From: Pararhizobium sp. YC-54
GTDB lineage: Bacteria > Pseudomonadota > Alphaproteobacteria > Rhizobiales > Rhizobiaceae
Reading direction: 5' to 3'
Assembly (NCBI RefSeq): GCF_025847205.1
Contig: NZ_JAOYTH010000005.1
Location: forward strand, 267,610-331,609
DNA: 64,000 nt
In this document: positions 1 to 8,997 of the stretch, in pieces
Layout of the letters: each line of letters starts with the position of its first letter
How positions within the stretch are numbered: the stretch's first letter is position 1
Made by a program: the position numbers and the translations under genes
Notes under the pieces: generated by a model
The model's input: the letters and a program-made list of their open reading frames with translations, nothing else
What the model was told of the DNA's origin: nothing
Databases searched by the model: none

Positions 1-783
1 ACGGGCGGCTCGAGCGGGATAGGTTTGGCGCTGGCACGCATTTACGCCGCACGCGGCGCGCGCATATCGCTTCTGGCACGCTCCCTGCCGGCACTCGAGG
101 CGGCCAGGACCGAACTTGCCAAAGGCCGTAGCGAAGACGCGATCCGCATCGAAAGTGCCGATGTTGCCGACGAAGATCAGACATTGGCCGCAATCCGCAA
201 ATGCGAAGACGCCTTCGGCCCCTGTGACATCCTGATCACCTCGGCGGGAATTGTCGAACCCGGACGGTTCGACACGCTGTCGTCAGCTGCCTTCAATCGT
301 CAGCTCCAGACAAACCTTTCCGGCAGCGTCCATGCGGTGCGCGCTGTGTATGCGGGGATGAAAGAACGGCGTGCCGGCCGGATCATGCTGGTATCGTCCG
401 GCGCCGGCTTGATCGGCATCTATGGCTATACGGCCTATTGTGCCTCGAAGTTTGCCCTGCACGGTTTCGCCGAGGCTCTGCGCTCGGAAGCAAAACCGCA
501 TGGCGTCTGCATTTCCGTCTGCTTTCCGCCCGATACCGAAACGCCGCAGTTTTCCCGCGAACTGGAACAGCGCCCGCTTGAAGCAGCAGTGGTCATGGGA
601 CGGGTTGCTCCATGGTCCTCCGCTACTGTTGCGCTCCGCATTGCGCGCGCCATCGACAAAGGTAAATTCGAGGTGTTTTTCGGCTGGTCGCTGTGGGCGC
701 TCGGACGTTTGGGCTCCGCGGTCAAACCGGTTCTCAACTGGTGGTTCGACCGGGCCATCCAACGAATAAGCGGCCGGCACTGA
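1..783 (+). CDS. SDR family oxidoreductase, 5'-truncated (3-ketodihydrosphingosine reductase-like)
   Basis: The frame is open from base 1, so the true start lies left of the window; 260 residues are visible. It opens inside the Rossmann dinucleotide loop (TGGSSGIG), followed by ITSAG, a VSSGAG strand carrying the catalytic Ser, and a YCASK catalytic Tyr-Lys pair at visible residues 146-150. The PPDTETP segment after the active site and the hydrophobic C-terminus resemble bacterial relatives of 3-ketodihydrosphingosine reductase. An NAD(P)H-dependent ketone/alcohol reductase is therefore well supported. The substrate is not: a lipid or a capsule-related precursor are both possible given the kps genes beside it. 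Confidence 0.85.
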   Translation, partial: TGGSSGIGLALARIYAARGARISLLARSLPALEAARTELAKGRSEDAIRIESADVADEDQTLAAIRKCEDAFGPCDILITSAGIVEPGRFDTLSSAAFNRQLQTNLSGSVHAVRAVYAGMKERRAGRIMLVSSGAGLIGIYGYTAYCASKFALHGFAEALRSEAKPHGVCISVCFPPDTETPQFSRELEQRPLEAAVVMGRVAPWSSATVALRIARAIDKGKFEVFFGWSLWALGRLGSAVKPVLNWWFDRAIQRISGRH

Positions 784-893
784 ACGGGTATGGCCTGCTT
801 GTATCCGCCGCAAATAGGATTTAATACCAAGTCTCGCTCTGTCGCGGCGGTGCATGACGCGTTGGCGACCGATGAAAGATCGAAGGTATCCGT

Positions 894-2495
894 TTGGCGT
901 TGACGTCGCTCCACATGCACTACCATCCGGTAACGCTGACCTTCCTCTGCTACGCGCTGGCCTGTGCAGTCATCCTGTACACGGACAAGTTTGCCTTGCC
1001 CGCACGCGAACGCCGCAGACACCGGCCGCCGTTCAGCCGCCGGCGTGCGACTGTTGATATGCTGTCGCGCCTGCCGATCATTGCCCTCGTCTTTGCAGGC
1101 TTCTTTGCGATTTCCTGGCGCCCGCTCTATGCAAGCGCCGGCGCCATGAGCTTCTTCGTCATCTTCACCGGCATATCCCGGGCCAAATACAAATTCATTC
1201 GCGAACCTCTGGTCTTTTCGGACATCGCCCTGGTCGCCGACGTATTCAAGTACAAGTCGATCTTCTACGCCAACTCGCTCAATATCGTTTTCTGGGTAGT
1301 CGCCTTCCTGTATGTCTTCGGCGTCTCGGCGCTGTACATGTATTTCGAGCCCAGTGTCCTGCCCGCCAGCCACAAGCTCCTCTGGATCATCCTGATGATC
1401 CTGGTCGCCGACCTGCCCTGGATCTTGTTGTTCTACGGCCCTGTCAACCGGCCGGTGGCTGACTTCGTGCAGCACCTTGTCGGCAAGCCGAACGTCAAGG
1501 TCAGCACCATCCGATTCGGAACCTTCGCGTCCGTCATCTTCCATTTCATCCTCTGGCTCGGCCGGCGCCGCGAAAAGATCGTTGCCGAGCTGCAGGAACG
1601 CTTCTTCGCCGCCGTCCACGACCTGATCGGTCACGACGCCGACAACAAGGCGCCGCTGGTCATTGTCTGGCAGTCGGAATCCTTCATCGACATGCGCCAT
1701 TGCGGGGTAGACAGCATCAAGCTGCCGGCCATCGACAGGCTGCAGAAGCTTGCCGTGCAATGGGGCCGCCTGGCAACGGTCTTCGAGGGTGGCTACACGT
1801 TGCGCACGGAGTTCGCAGTGTTGAGCGGCCTGGTTCCCGACGATCTGCATATCGATGCAAGTTATCCCTACCTGCGGGCGAGCCATTATACCGACGTCGT
1901 CTGGCCGACGAAGCTGAAGAATGCGGGCTGGAGCACGCATTTCATGCACCCGTATGACCGGACGTTTTTCCTTCGCCACAAAGCCATGCCGCAGCTCGGC
2001 TTCGAAAAGATGACCATGCTCGATGAATTCGAGCACGATCCGGCCCGCGATGGCCCCTATGTCTCGGACGCTGCGTTGACCAGAAAGGTCATCGCCGAGG
2101 TGGAAAGCCAGACGGACGACAAGGGCAGCTTTCTCTTCGTTGCATCGATGGCCAACCACGGGCCGTGGGAGCCCAACCGCGTCGAAGGAATGGCCGATCC
2201 TGTGGCGATCTATCTCGATATCCTGCAGCAGTCCGACAAGGCGCTGGGTGAACTTGTCGACCATCTGAACAGGCTCGACCGCCCCGTCTGGATGGTTTTC
2301 TACGGTGACCACGCGCCGCTGCTGAAATCCTTTGCCGACCCCTTCCCCGATCCCCGCACCGATTATTTCATCGTCCCCCTGGCAGCCGCGCGCACACCGC
2401 AGAATGCTCCGTCGTTTCCGCGTAATGAGGAACCGTGGAAACTGCTGGAAGCCATGCTGAAACATGCCAATCTGCACAGGGATGATCTGCGATAG
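894..2495 (+). CDS. LtaS-like sulfatase-fold membrane transferase (phosphoglycerol/phosphoethanolamine type)
   Basis: A 533-residue protein with an N-terminal membrane part (hydrophobic stretches near residues 11-30, 58-75, 131-150 and 161-181) and a C-terminal alkaline-phosphatase/sulfatase domain from about residue 255. Metal and nucleophile motifs are visible: QSESF (Glu262), GGYTLRTEF with the likely nucleophile Thr302, and FYGDHAP (Asp472/His473). Such enzymes move phosphoglycerol or phosphoethanolamine from a phospholipid to a glycan at the outer face of the inner membrane. The TTG start has an AAGG 7 bases upstream; an ATG at 915 is the alternative and has no clear ribosome site. It ends overlapping the kpsS open frame, which suggests decoration of the capsule. 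Acceptor and donor are unknown. Confidence 0.8.
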   Translation: MALTSLHMHYHPVTLTFLCYALACAVILYTDKFALPARERRRHRPPFSRRRATVDMLSRLPIIALVFAGFFAISWRPLYASAGAMSFFVIFTGISRAKYKFIREPLVFSDIALVADVFKYKSIFYANSLNIVFWVVAFLYVFGVSALYMYFEPSVLPASHKLLWIILMILVADLPWILLFYGPVNRPVADFVQHLVGKPNVKVSTIRFGTFASVIFHFILWLGRRREKIVAELQERFFAAVHDLIGHDADNKAPLVIVWQSESFIDMRHCGVDSIKLPAIDRLQKLAVQWGRLATVFEGGYTLRTEFAVLSGLVPDDLHIDASYPYLRASHYTDVVWPTKLKNAGWSTHFMHPYDRTFFLRHKAMPQLGFEKMTMLDEFEHDPARDGPYVSDAALTRKVIAEVESQTDDKGSFLFVASMANHGPWEPNRVEGMADPVAIYLDILQQSDKALGELVDHLNRLDRPVWMVFYGDHAPLLKSFADPFPDPRTDYFIVPLAAARTPQNAPSFPRNEEPWKLLEAMLKHANLHRDDLR

Positions 2496-2526
2496 TGCCG
2501 GCGCTCTTCTCAAAGGTTCGGTGACG

Positions 2527-3825
2527 ATGGCATTGCAAAATGCACCGGAGCGGCGCGTCTTCCTCTTCCTGCAGGGCCCATCCTCGCCCATCTTTGCCAA
2601 GATCGCCGACCGGCTGGAGATCATGGGTCATGAATGCCTGAGGATCAACCTCAATCCTGGCGACCAGATCTTCTGGCGGCGCAAGGGCGGCTATAATTAC
2701 CGCGGCCGGGGCGGAAACGCCTGGCATGCCCATGTTGGCGCCTTCATGGATCGGCATGCGGTCACCGATCTCGTCCTGTTAGGCGAGGAGCGTCCCTACC
2801 ATCTCGTTGCACTCGAAGCTGCCAGGAGCCGGAAGATAGCGGTTTCAGTTGTCGAGATGGGCTATCTGCGGCCGGACTGGCTGACGGTCGAACGCGATGG
2901 AATGTCGTCCAATTCGCACTTTCCCAACGATCCCCAGCAGATCGTCGATGCGGCCCGTACCCTTGCCGAACCGGACTGGAAGAGACGTTATACGCAGAGT
3001 TTTGCTGCCGAAGCGGCCTACGACCTTCTCTACAATCTGCCGAACGTTTTCCTGTGGTTCCTCTTTCCGCACTATCGCCGCCACGCCCTGTTCCATCCGT
3101 TGGCAGAGTATGCCGGCTGGGTGATGCGGCTGGCGGGTAGCAAGAAAAGAAAATTGGATGCAGCAATGCGTGTTGAGCGCGCGCTTACCGGCGACGCCCC
3201 GTTTTTTGTCCTCCCGTTGCAACTGCAAACCGATTTTCAGCTGCGATCACATTCGCCCTACACCGATCAACGCGAGGCAATCACCGAGGTGATCACCTCC
3301 TTCGCCACCCATGCCCCGCGCACGGCCCAACTGATTGTCAAAATACACCCGCTCGACAACGGGCTCATCAACTGGCGGGCCCATGTCGAGGCGTTGGCAA
3401 CCAGACTTGGGATTGGCGGGCGCGTGCAGTTTATTGATGGCGGCGACCTGAACGCGCTGCTGGGCAAAACCGTCGGCGTCGTCACGATCAACTCCACCGT
3501 CGGGCTCCATGCCTTACAGCTCGGCAAACCCGTGAAGGTGCTGGGAACGGCCGTCTTCGACATTGCTGGCCTCAGCGATCAGACAGAGCTTGATCAGTTC
3601 TGGGCAGCTCCGGCACACCCCCGGGAACCGGTCCGGACCGCCTTTTTCCGTCTGCTTGCGGCGGCAATCCAGGTCAGGGGCAATTTCTACTCGGCGGCTG
3701 GCACGGATGCCGGCGCGGAGGCGATCGCGGAAAGACTGCACAACCGATCGGTCAATCAGCCCGGCGGCTTCGTCGATCCCCCTCCGCGCAAGAAACCGTC
3801 AAAAATCAGTCTTCGTCCTCATTGA
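2527..3825 (+). CDS. kpsS: Capsular polysaccharide biosynthesis protein KpsS-like (Kdo transferase)
   Basis: A 432-residue cytoplasmic glycosyltransferase of the KpsS/KpsC family. In E. coli group 2 capsules these proteins build the poly-Kdo linker on lyso-phosphatidylglycerol. Family marks seen are FLQGPSSPIF at the N-terminus, an IVKIHPLD motif, and INSTVGLHALQLGKPVKVLG near the C-terminus, the nucleotide-sugar binding half. The frame is open from 2464, but that start lies inside the upstream gene. ATG 2527 (or GTG 2521) follows AAAGG at 2512-2516. It is transcribed convergently with the acyltransferase gene and overlaps it by 20 bp. With kpsC, kpsE, kpsT, kpsM and kpsF nearby it completes most of an ABC-type capsule system. 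Confidence 0.85.
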   Translation: MALQNAPERRVFLFLQGPSSPIFAKIADRLEIMGHECLRINLNPGDQIFWRRKGGYNYRGRGGNAWHAHVGAFMDRHAVTDLVLLGEERPYHLVALEAARSRKIAVSVVEMGYLRPDWLTVERDGMSSNSHFPNDPQQIVDAARTLAEPDWKRRYTQSFAAEAAYDLLYNLPNVFLWFLFPHYRRHALFHPLAEYAGWVMRLAGSKKRKLDAAMRVERALTGDAPFFVLPLQLQTDFQLRSHSPYTDQREAITEVITSFATHAPRTAQLIVKIHPLDNGLINWRAHVEALATRLGIGGRVQFIDGGDLNALLGKTVGVVTINSTVGLHALQLGKPVKVLGTAVFDIAGLSDQTELDQFWAAPAHPREPVRTAFFRLLAAAIQVRGNFYSAAGTDAGAEAIAERLHNRSVNQPGGFVDPPPRKKPSKISLRPH

Positions 3826-4522
3826 CCGGCTCGGCGGCACGCCAGGCGTCCATTTCCTCCCGGGACCAACGGTGCTTGCGTCCCCGGCTCCATGTAACAT
3901 CGCGCTTGACGATCGCTGCGGGCGTTCCGGCCAGCACGACGCCGCTTTCACTGAAAGCCTTGTTAACAAAGGATTTGGCCCCGACGATACAATCCTCCGG
4001 GATCACCGTCCCCTTGTTCAGAATGGAACCGAGACCAACCCAGACGTGATCGCCGACCACGACCGATGCGGCCCGGTTAAGCCGCCGGCCGTCTCTGCGC
4101 CGGATCAGCGCGTGGGCATCACTGGTGCGCACCTCTATACCCCGGGAAAACATGCATCCGCGCCCGATTGTGACGTCACATCGCTCAAGAGAGAGAACAT
4201 AGACTGACTCGAAAGTGGTTCCCTCACCCACGGTCACGGTCTGATTGGATCCCTTGACCATGAACTCGCCTGCCAGACGGCAATTGTCACCGATCAGAAT
4301 CCGGTTGCCCTGCCCCCGAACGGTAATATGCCCTGTGAAAGAGGATGTCTTGGGGAGCTCAACCCGGTTCTGGCTGCCATAGAGACGCACCGTCGCAATC
4401 AATCGGCCTTTGGCATCGACGATATTGTCATGCCCCCAATCGAGCTGAATGGCGAAGGGCTTGAAGAAACGAACGCGCGGCAGAGACTTGATAAACTGGC
4501 AGGCCTTCGCGAAAAAATTCAT
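3806..4522 (-). CDS. Left-handed beta-helix (hexapeptide-repeat) acyltransferase
   Basis: A 238-residue protein whose middle (about residues 55-205) is built of hexapeptide repeats such as ITVRGQGNRILIGDNC, VTIGRGC, VVVGDHVWVGLGS and CIVGAKS, ending with the typical AGTPAAIVKRD turn. These enzymes are trimeric O- or N-acetyltransferases using acetyl-CoA; the SDAHAL segment supplies a plausible catalytic His. It is the last gene on the minus strand after kpsE (151 bp gap), so capsule O-acetylation is the natural inference. Its 3' end overlaps kpsS on the other strand. Confidence 0.8.
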   Translation of the reverse strand: MNFFAKACQFIKSLPRVRFFKPFAIQLDWGHDNIVDAKGRLIATVRLYGSQNRVELPKTSSFTGHITVRGQGNRILIGDNCRLAGEFMVKGSNQTVTVGEGTTFESVYVLSLERCDVTIGRGCMFSRGIEVRTSDAHALIRRRDGRRLNRAASVVVGDHVWVGLGSILNKGTVIPEDCIVGAKSFVNKAFSESGVVLAGTPAAIVKRDVTWSRGRKHRWSREEMDAWRAAEPVNEDED

Positions 4523-4673
4523 TATTGACTACCGGGCAGGCCTCATTCGGGCCGGCGCTTAAGCGCTACGGAAATAAACCTTGATGGGTCAGCGGCTGTA
4601 CAGAAAATCAGAAGAACCGGGCCAAGCAAGCGTGCCTGCCCGACCTGAAGCAATTCTCGATTGTCGTTCGAAA

Positions 4674-6011
4674 CTAGGTGCGGTCGCGAATATTATAATA
4701 ACCCATGACAAAAACAGCCCATGCGAAGAGCAAGCCCAGCGCCACCAGGAATGAATTCAGGAAGCGTGCGGGGTACTGTGCCAATTGCGAAAGCGTTGGC
4801 TCGATGAAGACTGCAAGGTAACGCTGCTTGTTGTTCGCATCGATGCGCGCCTTTTCGAGGCTGCTCAGGGATGCGGTGTAGGCACGCTCGGCGAATTCGC
4901 GCTCGGTTTCCAAAATTTCGTATTTCTGAATCCGGCCGGCAACATCACCGTTGGCTTCCGTGGATTGGCCGTCTGCGCTCCCGCTCCCCAGGCGCTGGCG
5001 CTCGGATGCAAGCTGCTCCTCGACGCTGGCAATACGCGCCTTCAGCACACGCATGCGCGGCGTGTCGTCGCTCATTTGCGATTTCGCCGTTGCGAGATCG
5101 GCATTCAGCTGCACCAATTGGGCCTCCAGTCCGCCAATCAATTGAGCCGCGAGCTTGGCACCTTCCACTGGGTCAACTTCCTGCGAGGCATCGCGATACT
5201 GACGCACGGCCACGCGCGCCTTGGCAAGACGGTTCTCTGCAAGGTGCATTTCATCCTGCGCGGCCTTGAGGACACCGTCACGGGCCGATGCGGAGAGATC
5301 GTTGATCAGGGCTTCACCCTGCTGAATGACGAATTTGGCAATCTCCTGCGATTGCTGGGGATCAAATGCCTTGACCTGCAACTGCATGATTCCCGACGCA
5401 TGATCGAAATTGATGTCGATCATGCTGCGCCAATACTCAAGCTTGTTTTCCACTGGCAGGCCGGGCGCCATTCCGTAGAAGTAATCCAGGCCCCGCGCTG
5501 CGTAGATTTTTTCGAGATCGAATTTCTTCTCGACTTCGGTCAGCATCCTTTCACTACGAACGAAATCCATCAGAATGTAGCTATCGGAGACCGTATTGCC
5601 CGTCGATGCCTGCGAAAACATCCCGAGAATATCGGGTGCGCTGGCTGCCTCGATGCTGCGAACCGAAAAGGACGCCGAACTATGATACTGATCGGAGGCG
5701 ACGAAGACCATATAGACCGATGCCAGCACGGCGGGAAATGCGACGAAAGCCAAAAGGCTGCCGATGATCATGGCATGACGCAGCCGGATCGAACTCAGCC
5801 AACCCCGTTTTGTGACTTGATGGGTGATGACCTTGTGGAGCTTGTTGGGAGCTTTCGCCTTTAGCTTTGGCGCCAGCACACGATCATCGTTTCCAAGCAG
5901 CCCTTCAAGCAGGTGTACGCTTTTCGACTTGACGACATCCGTGTTTTTCAGCCGATCCACAGCCCCATCCTTTTGCGCAGCCCCTGGAGCCGCATTCCCG
6001 ATGGTTGCCAT
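4674..6011 (-). CDS. kpsE: Capsule polysaccharide export inner-membrane protein KpsE (RkpR-type)
   Basis: A 445-residue polysaccharide co-polymerase of the KpsE/CtrB type. A long charged N-terminal tail (about 78 residues) precedes a first membrane helix at 81-105, then a periplasmic region with long coiled-coil helices (about 250-405), and a second membrane helix close to the C-terminus (near 417-440). In group 2 capsule export it links the KpsMT ABC transporter to the outer-membrane channel. Its ATG lies directly before the kpsT stop (6012), so kpsM-kpsT-kpsE are translationally close. The extended cytoplasmic tail is longer than in E. coli KpsE. No kpsD-type outer membrane gene is seen in the window. 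Confidence 0.9.
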   Translation of the reverse strand: MATIGNAAPGAAQKDGAVDRLKNTDVVKSKSVHLLEGLLGNDDRVLAPKLKAKAPNKLHKVITHQVTKRGWLSSIRLRHAMIIGSLLAFVAFPAVLASVYMVFVASDQYHSSASFSVRSIEAASAPDILGMFSQASTGNTVSDSYILMDFVRSERMLTEVEKKFDLEKIYAARGLDYFYGMAPGLPVENKLEYWRSMIDINFDHASGIMQLQVKAFDPQQSQEIAKFVIQQGEALINDLSASARDGVLKAAQDEMHLAENRLAKARVAVRQYRDASQEVDPVEGAKLAAQLIGGLEAQLVQLNADLATAKSQMSDDTPRMRVLKARIASVEEQLASERQRLGSGSADGQSTEANGDVAGRIQKYEILETEREFAERAYTASLSSLEKARIDANNKQRYLAVFIEPTLSQLAQYPARFLNSFLVALGLLFAWAVFVMGYYNIRDRT

Positions 6012-6671
6012 TTATCGTTCCCTCATATTGCCATTGTGAGCGCGGATCGCGTCTTCAATATCATCATAATAGGTTAATTTGCCATTTTCCATAACCACCC
6101 CGCAATCACAATAATCGCGAATGGTCGAGGTGCTGTGAGACACCATGATCACATCGGAATCCTGAAGCCTGCTTTCGAACACGACTTGGCACTTCTTCTT
6201 GAAGTTCGTATCCCCGACAGCGGTAATCTCATCGACGAGATAATAGTCAAAATTGACGCCCATGCTCAATCCAAAAGCAAGACGGGCCTTCATCCCGGAG
6301 GAATAGGTCCCCACCGGCGCCTTGAAGAACGGCCCCAGATCGGCAAAATCCTCGACATAGGCGATCAGTTCACGGGTATCCACGCCATAGATGCGCGCAA
6401 CAAAGCGAACATTCTGCTCGCCTGTCATGGTCCCTTGAAAGCTCCCCTGAAACCCGAGCGGCCAGGAAATCTTGCCCTTGCGGATGATCCTGCCGCTATC
6501 CAGCCTGATCGTACCGGCAATCAGCCGAAGCAGCGTGGATTTTCCTGCACCGTTGCGGCCGAGCAGGCCAATGCTCTTTCCTCGCTGCAAAACAAGCGAA
6601 GCGCGATCAATGATCGGCTTTTTGATGCCTTTCGTGCGCGCGAACTTGGTCGCTTGCTCAAGCCTGATCAT
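6012..6671 (-). CDS. kpsT: Capsule polysaccharide ABC transporter ATP-binding protein KpsT (RkpS-type)
   Basis: A 219-residue ATPase, the usual KpsT length. Walker A is GRNGAGKST (residues 38-46), the signature region is YSSGMKARL (122-130) and Walker B is YYLVDE (142-147). The SSGMKARLAF signature is the form typical of polysaccharide exporters rather than importers. It pairs with KpsM to move capsule glycolipid across the inner membrane. The start codon shares one base with the kpsM stop (TAATG), so the two are translationally coupled. It has no C-terminal carbohydrate-binding domain of the Wzt kind. Confidence 0.93.
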   Translation of the reverse strand: MIRLEQATKFARTKGIKKPIIDRASLVLQRGKSIGLLGRNGAGKSTLLRLIAGTIRLDSGRIIRKGKISWPLGFQGSFQGTMTGEQNVRFVARIYGVDTRELIAYVEDFADLGPFFKAPVGTYSSGMKARLAFGLSMGVNFDYYLVDEITAVGDTNFKKKCQVVFESRLQDSDVIMVSHSTSTIRDYCDCGVVMENGKLTYYDDIEDAIRAHNGNMRER

Positions 6672-7441
6672 TATTCACTTCTCAACAATGCGGACGATGA
6701 CGTGAACAACAGCATTCCAATAAACAATGTCAAAAATGCGAAAGTATAGGCATAGGGCATATCAAGGCCCACCGCCCGATATTCACTGTAGAAACCCACC
6801 CGAAACTGCATGACCACATGGACAAGCGGATTGAAAAGCACCACTTCCCTATAGGGGTGCGGGATAGCGTCGGGAAGGAAGAAGACGCCGGAAATCAGAA
6901 AAAGAGGCCGGTTGACGATACTGAATACCTGCTCATACAGCGCGTATTTCAAAAACATGACATTGTTAATTAACGCCATGCCAAGCCCCAGGGTGCTTGC
7001 GACAAGAGCCGCTTCGATGATTGGCGGCCAGGACAGCTCGATAGGCGTGCGCATCCACGCGACAATAACCCCGAGAACAACGATCGCCACGACCGCCGTC
7101 GTGCCCAGTTGCAGGAAATATCGGGCAACGATCGTGTCAACCGGCGCCACACTGGGGTAACTGAGCAAGGACCTGTTCGCCTTGACCGCGCCGTTCAAAT
7201 AGGTCGCCATCGCCTGGTAGAACTGGAACCCGATATAGCCGGTTGCGAAGAACAATGGGAAACTGACGCCCAGGGCGGGCGCGCGCGCTATAGCCTGAAA
7301 TATGATCGTCATCAGGAACACGTGCGCGGCCGGATCGAGCAAGGCCCAGACATAGCCTCCCGGCTTGCTGCCGAACCGCGCTTCCATTTCGCGAATGAGC
7401 AAGGCAGCGACAACCCGCATATGTGTTAAGACATGTTCCAA
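6671..7441 (-). CDS. kpsM: Capsule polysaccharide ABC transporter permease KpsM (RkpT-type)
   Basis: A 256-residue ABC-2 type permease with six predicted membrane helices. The REMEARFG motif near residue 17-24 is the cytoplasmic amphipathic entry typical of KpsM/CtrC. LISGVFFLPD and the FNPLVHVVMQFRVGFY segment near the C-terminus are also typical. It forms the transmembrane pore for capsule export with KpsT. The start at 7441 is used here; an internal Met8 is possible. A gap of 167 bp separates it from the kpsC-like gene upstream and may hold a promoter. Confidence 0.92.
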   Translation of the reverse strand: MEHVLTHMRVVAALLIREMEARFGSKPGGYVWALLDPAAHVFLMTIIFQAIARAPALGVSFPLFFATGYIGFQFYQAMATYLNGAVKANRSLLSYPSVAPVDTIVARYFLQLGTTAVVAIVVLGVIVAWMRTPIELSWPPIIEAALVASTLGLGMALINNVMFLKYALYEQVFSIVNRPLFLISGVFFLPDAIPHPYREVVLFNPLVHVVMQFRVGFYSEYRAVGLDMPYAYTFAFLTLFIGMLLFTSSSALLRSE

Positions 7442-7608
7442 AACTCTGGCTACTTTCTAACCGCAGACGCAAGGACACAGGCCGCGGCGGCCCGCATCCG
7501 GCACAGGATATAGCTTGTGTATCTAGCTCTTACTCTCTTGAAGGCAATTTTCAAGTTGCTGAACAATCAACTCCGCCTGGCGCCGGCTTCACACCATCGA
7601 TGGGACAA

Positions 7609-8934
7609 CTATCCAAATGGATAGACGATGCGTCCAATGAACCTGAACATCGGGTTGGACAGCTCCCGGAAGAACTGGATCGGGTCTTGCCGGAACGTCT
7701 TTGCATCATCGCTATTGCCAACTTTGGAGATGATCAGCGCGAGGGGCGGCGTTATCAAATGCCGCCAGCCGAGAATGCCGTAGGGGCCCCACGCCCGCCA
7801 CTGCGGACCCGCAGGTTGCCACGGTGGCTCTGTTTCCCTTGCTGCCGCGAAGTACCGGGATACCCCCTCCACCGTTTCCTCAAACGACAGACTCTTGCCG
7901 CTCTCAGGATCAAAATAGCGCGGATACAAAAGATAGGCGCCCGCAAACAGCGCTTCGATGGTGAGGGTTCGGCCGCGGCGTTCATTGGGCTGGCGATCGT
8001 CCGTCAACCCCCAGCCGGCATAGAACGGGCACCCATAGGTGGTCACTTTCAGGCCTCGAAGCAAGGCCTCGAAGCCGGCAAGCGATGTGATTGTATAAAC
8101 GTGGTCGACAGTCTCTAACGCCTGGCTCATGGAGAGCGGTTGCGTGACGATCTGGCAGAGATGCCGGACATCCTGCGGATCGGACTGCGCAAGGCGAACA
8201 CGGTTGAGAATATCCGGATGCGGCTTGTAGATGATATGCGCGCCCGGGTTTTCCTTGGCTGCCAACCGCACGAGATCATTGTTGGTCACGGCTGAGAGGC
8301 AGCCGAATTGAATGGATGCGTCGTCTTCGACCTGACCGATCACCAGCACGCGCTTGCCGGATTTCGGGCCATAGAGATCGTTGATATCTGTCCTGATATC
8401 GCTGTTGTATTTGCTCACCCCGGTTTCAAGCAGAAAGCGAATGCCGGCCGACGCCCGCGCCAGAAGCTCTGGGGCACCGTCGAAATCGTAGCTGCACAAC
8501 AACCGTTCCAGATCGGATGGTTCACGGCAATCGAAATAAGCCGTGCCCTGGTCAAGGGCGAGGGACAGTGGTGGGGTACGGCTGGCATTGGCCACGACCG
8601 AGCGGATAAAACCGTCTTCTATGTAGAAGACAGGAATATGATGCTGTGCGGCAAAGGATTTAAGCTTCTTTGGCGCCCGCAGGCTCCAGACGAAGATCTG
8701 AGGATTTTCCTCGCGGAGAATGCGAGCCGCCCAATCCTCAAAATCGGCCTCGCGCGCATACATCGGAACGAAAACAAACGTGCGGTCAGGAAAATAACGT
8801 CGGAAAATCTCCTGCTTCCAGCCGTGGATATGAAACGCATACGTCGTCATCATCCCGGCCGGCGCAGCATCAGCAGACAGAGGCGGTTGCTCCGGATGTG
8901 AAATCATGGGTTGGTGCTGTTCAGACAAGGACAT
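7609..8934 (-). CDS. Single-module KpsC-like capsule Kdo transferase
   Basis: A 441-residue protein with the KpsC/KpsS fold. Visible marks are FHIHGWKQEIFRRYFP near the start, FYIEDGFIRS, KPHPD (donor binding), TITSLAGFEALLRG and GCPFYAGWGLTDD, the last being diagnostic for KpsC modules. E. coli KpsC is about 675 residues with two transferase modules; here only one module is present. The Kdo linker may therefore be shorter or use different linkages, or the second activity may come from KpsS. Rhizobial RkpZ proteins are of similar size and type, but I cannot assign the symbol with certainty. It lies between kpsF and kpsM on the same strand. Confidence 0.82.
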   Translation of the reverse strand: MSLSEQHQPMISHPEQPPLSADAAPAGMMTTYAFHIHGWKQEIFRRYFPDRTFVFVPMYAREADFEDWAARILREENPQIFVWSLRAPKKLKSFAAQHHIPVFYIEDGFIRSVVANASRTPPLSLALDQGTAYFDCREPSDLERLLCSYDFDGAPELLARASAGIRFLLETGVSKYNSDIRTDINDLYGPKSGKRVLVIGQVEDDASIQFGCLSAVTNNDLVRLAAKENPGAHIIYKPHPDILNRVRLAQSDPQDVRHLCQIVTQPLSMSQALETVDHVYTITSLAGFEALLRGLKVTTYGCPFYAGWGLTDDRQPNERRGRTLTIEALFAGAYLLYPRYFDPESGKSLSFEETVEGVSRYFAAARETEPPWQPAGPQWRAWGPYGILGWRHLITPPLALIISKVGNSDDAKTFRQDPIQFFRELSNPMFRFIGRIVYPFG

Positions 8935-8997
8935 CTGCTCGCAGGATCAAACTATCGGCACGGGACAAGGGCCGTGACCCTTCTCACCAAGCCTGTG

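Noticed and set aside
435..2624. 729-codon minus-strand frame across three plus-strand genes
   Set aside because: Spans the SDR, LtaS-like and kpsS genes as a shadow; no coherent domain.
7537..7555. CTTGAA-N7-TTCAAG dyad between kpsM and the kpsC-like gene
   Set aside because: Only six bases per arm in an AT-rich gap; too weak to list as a site.
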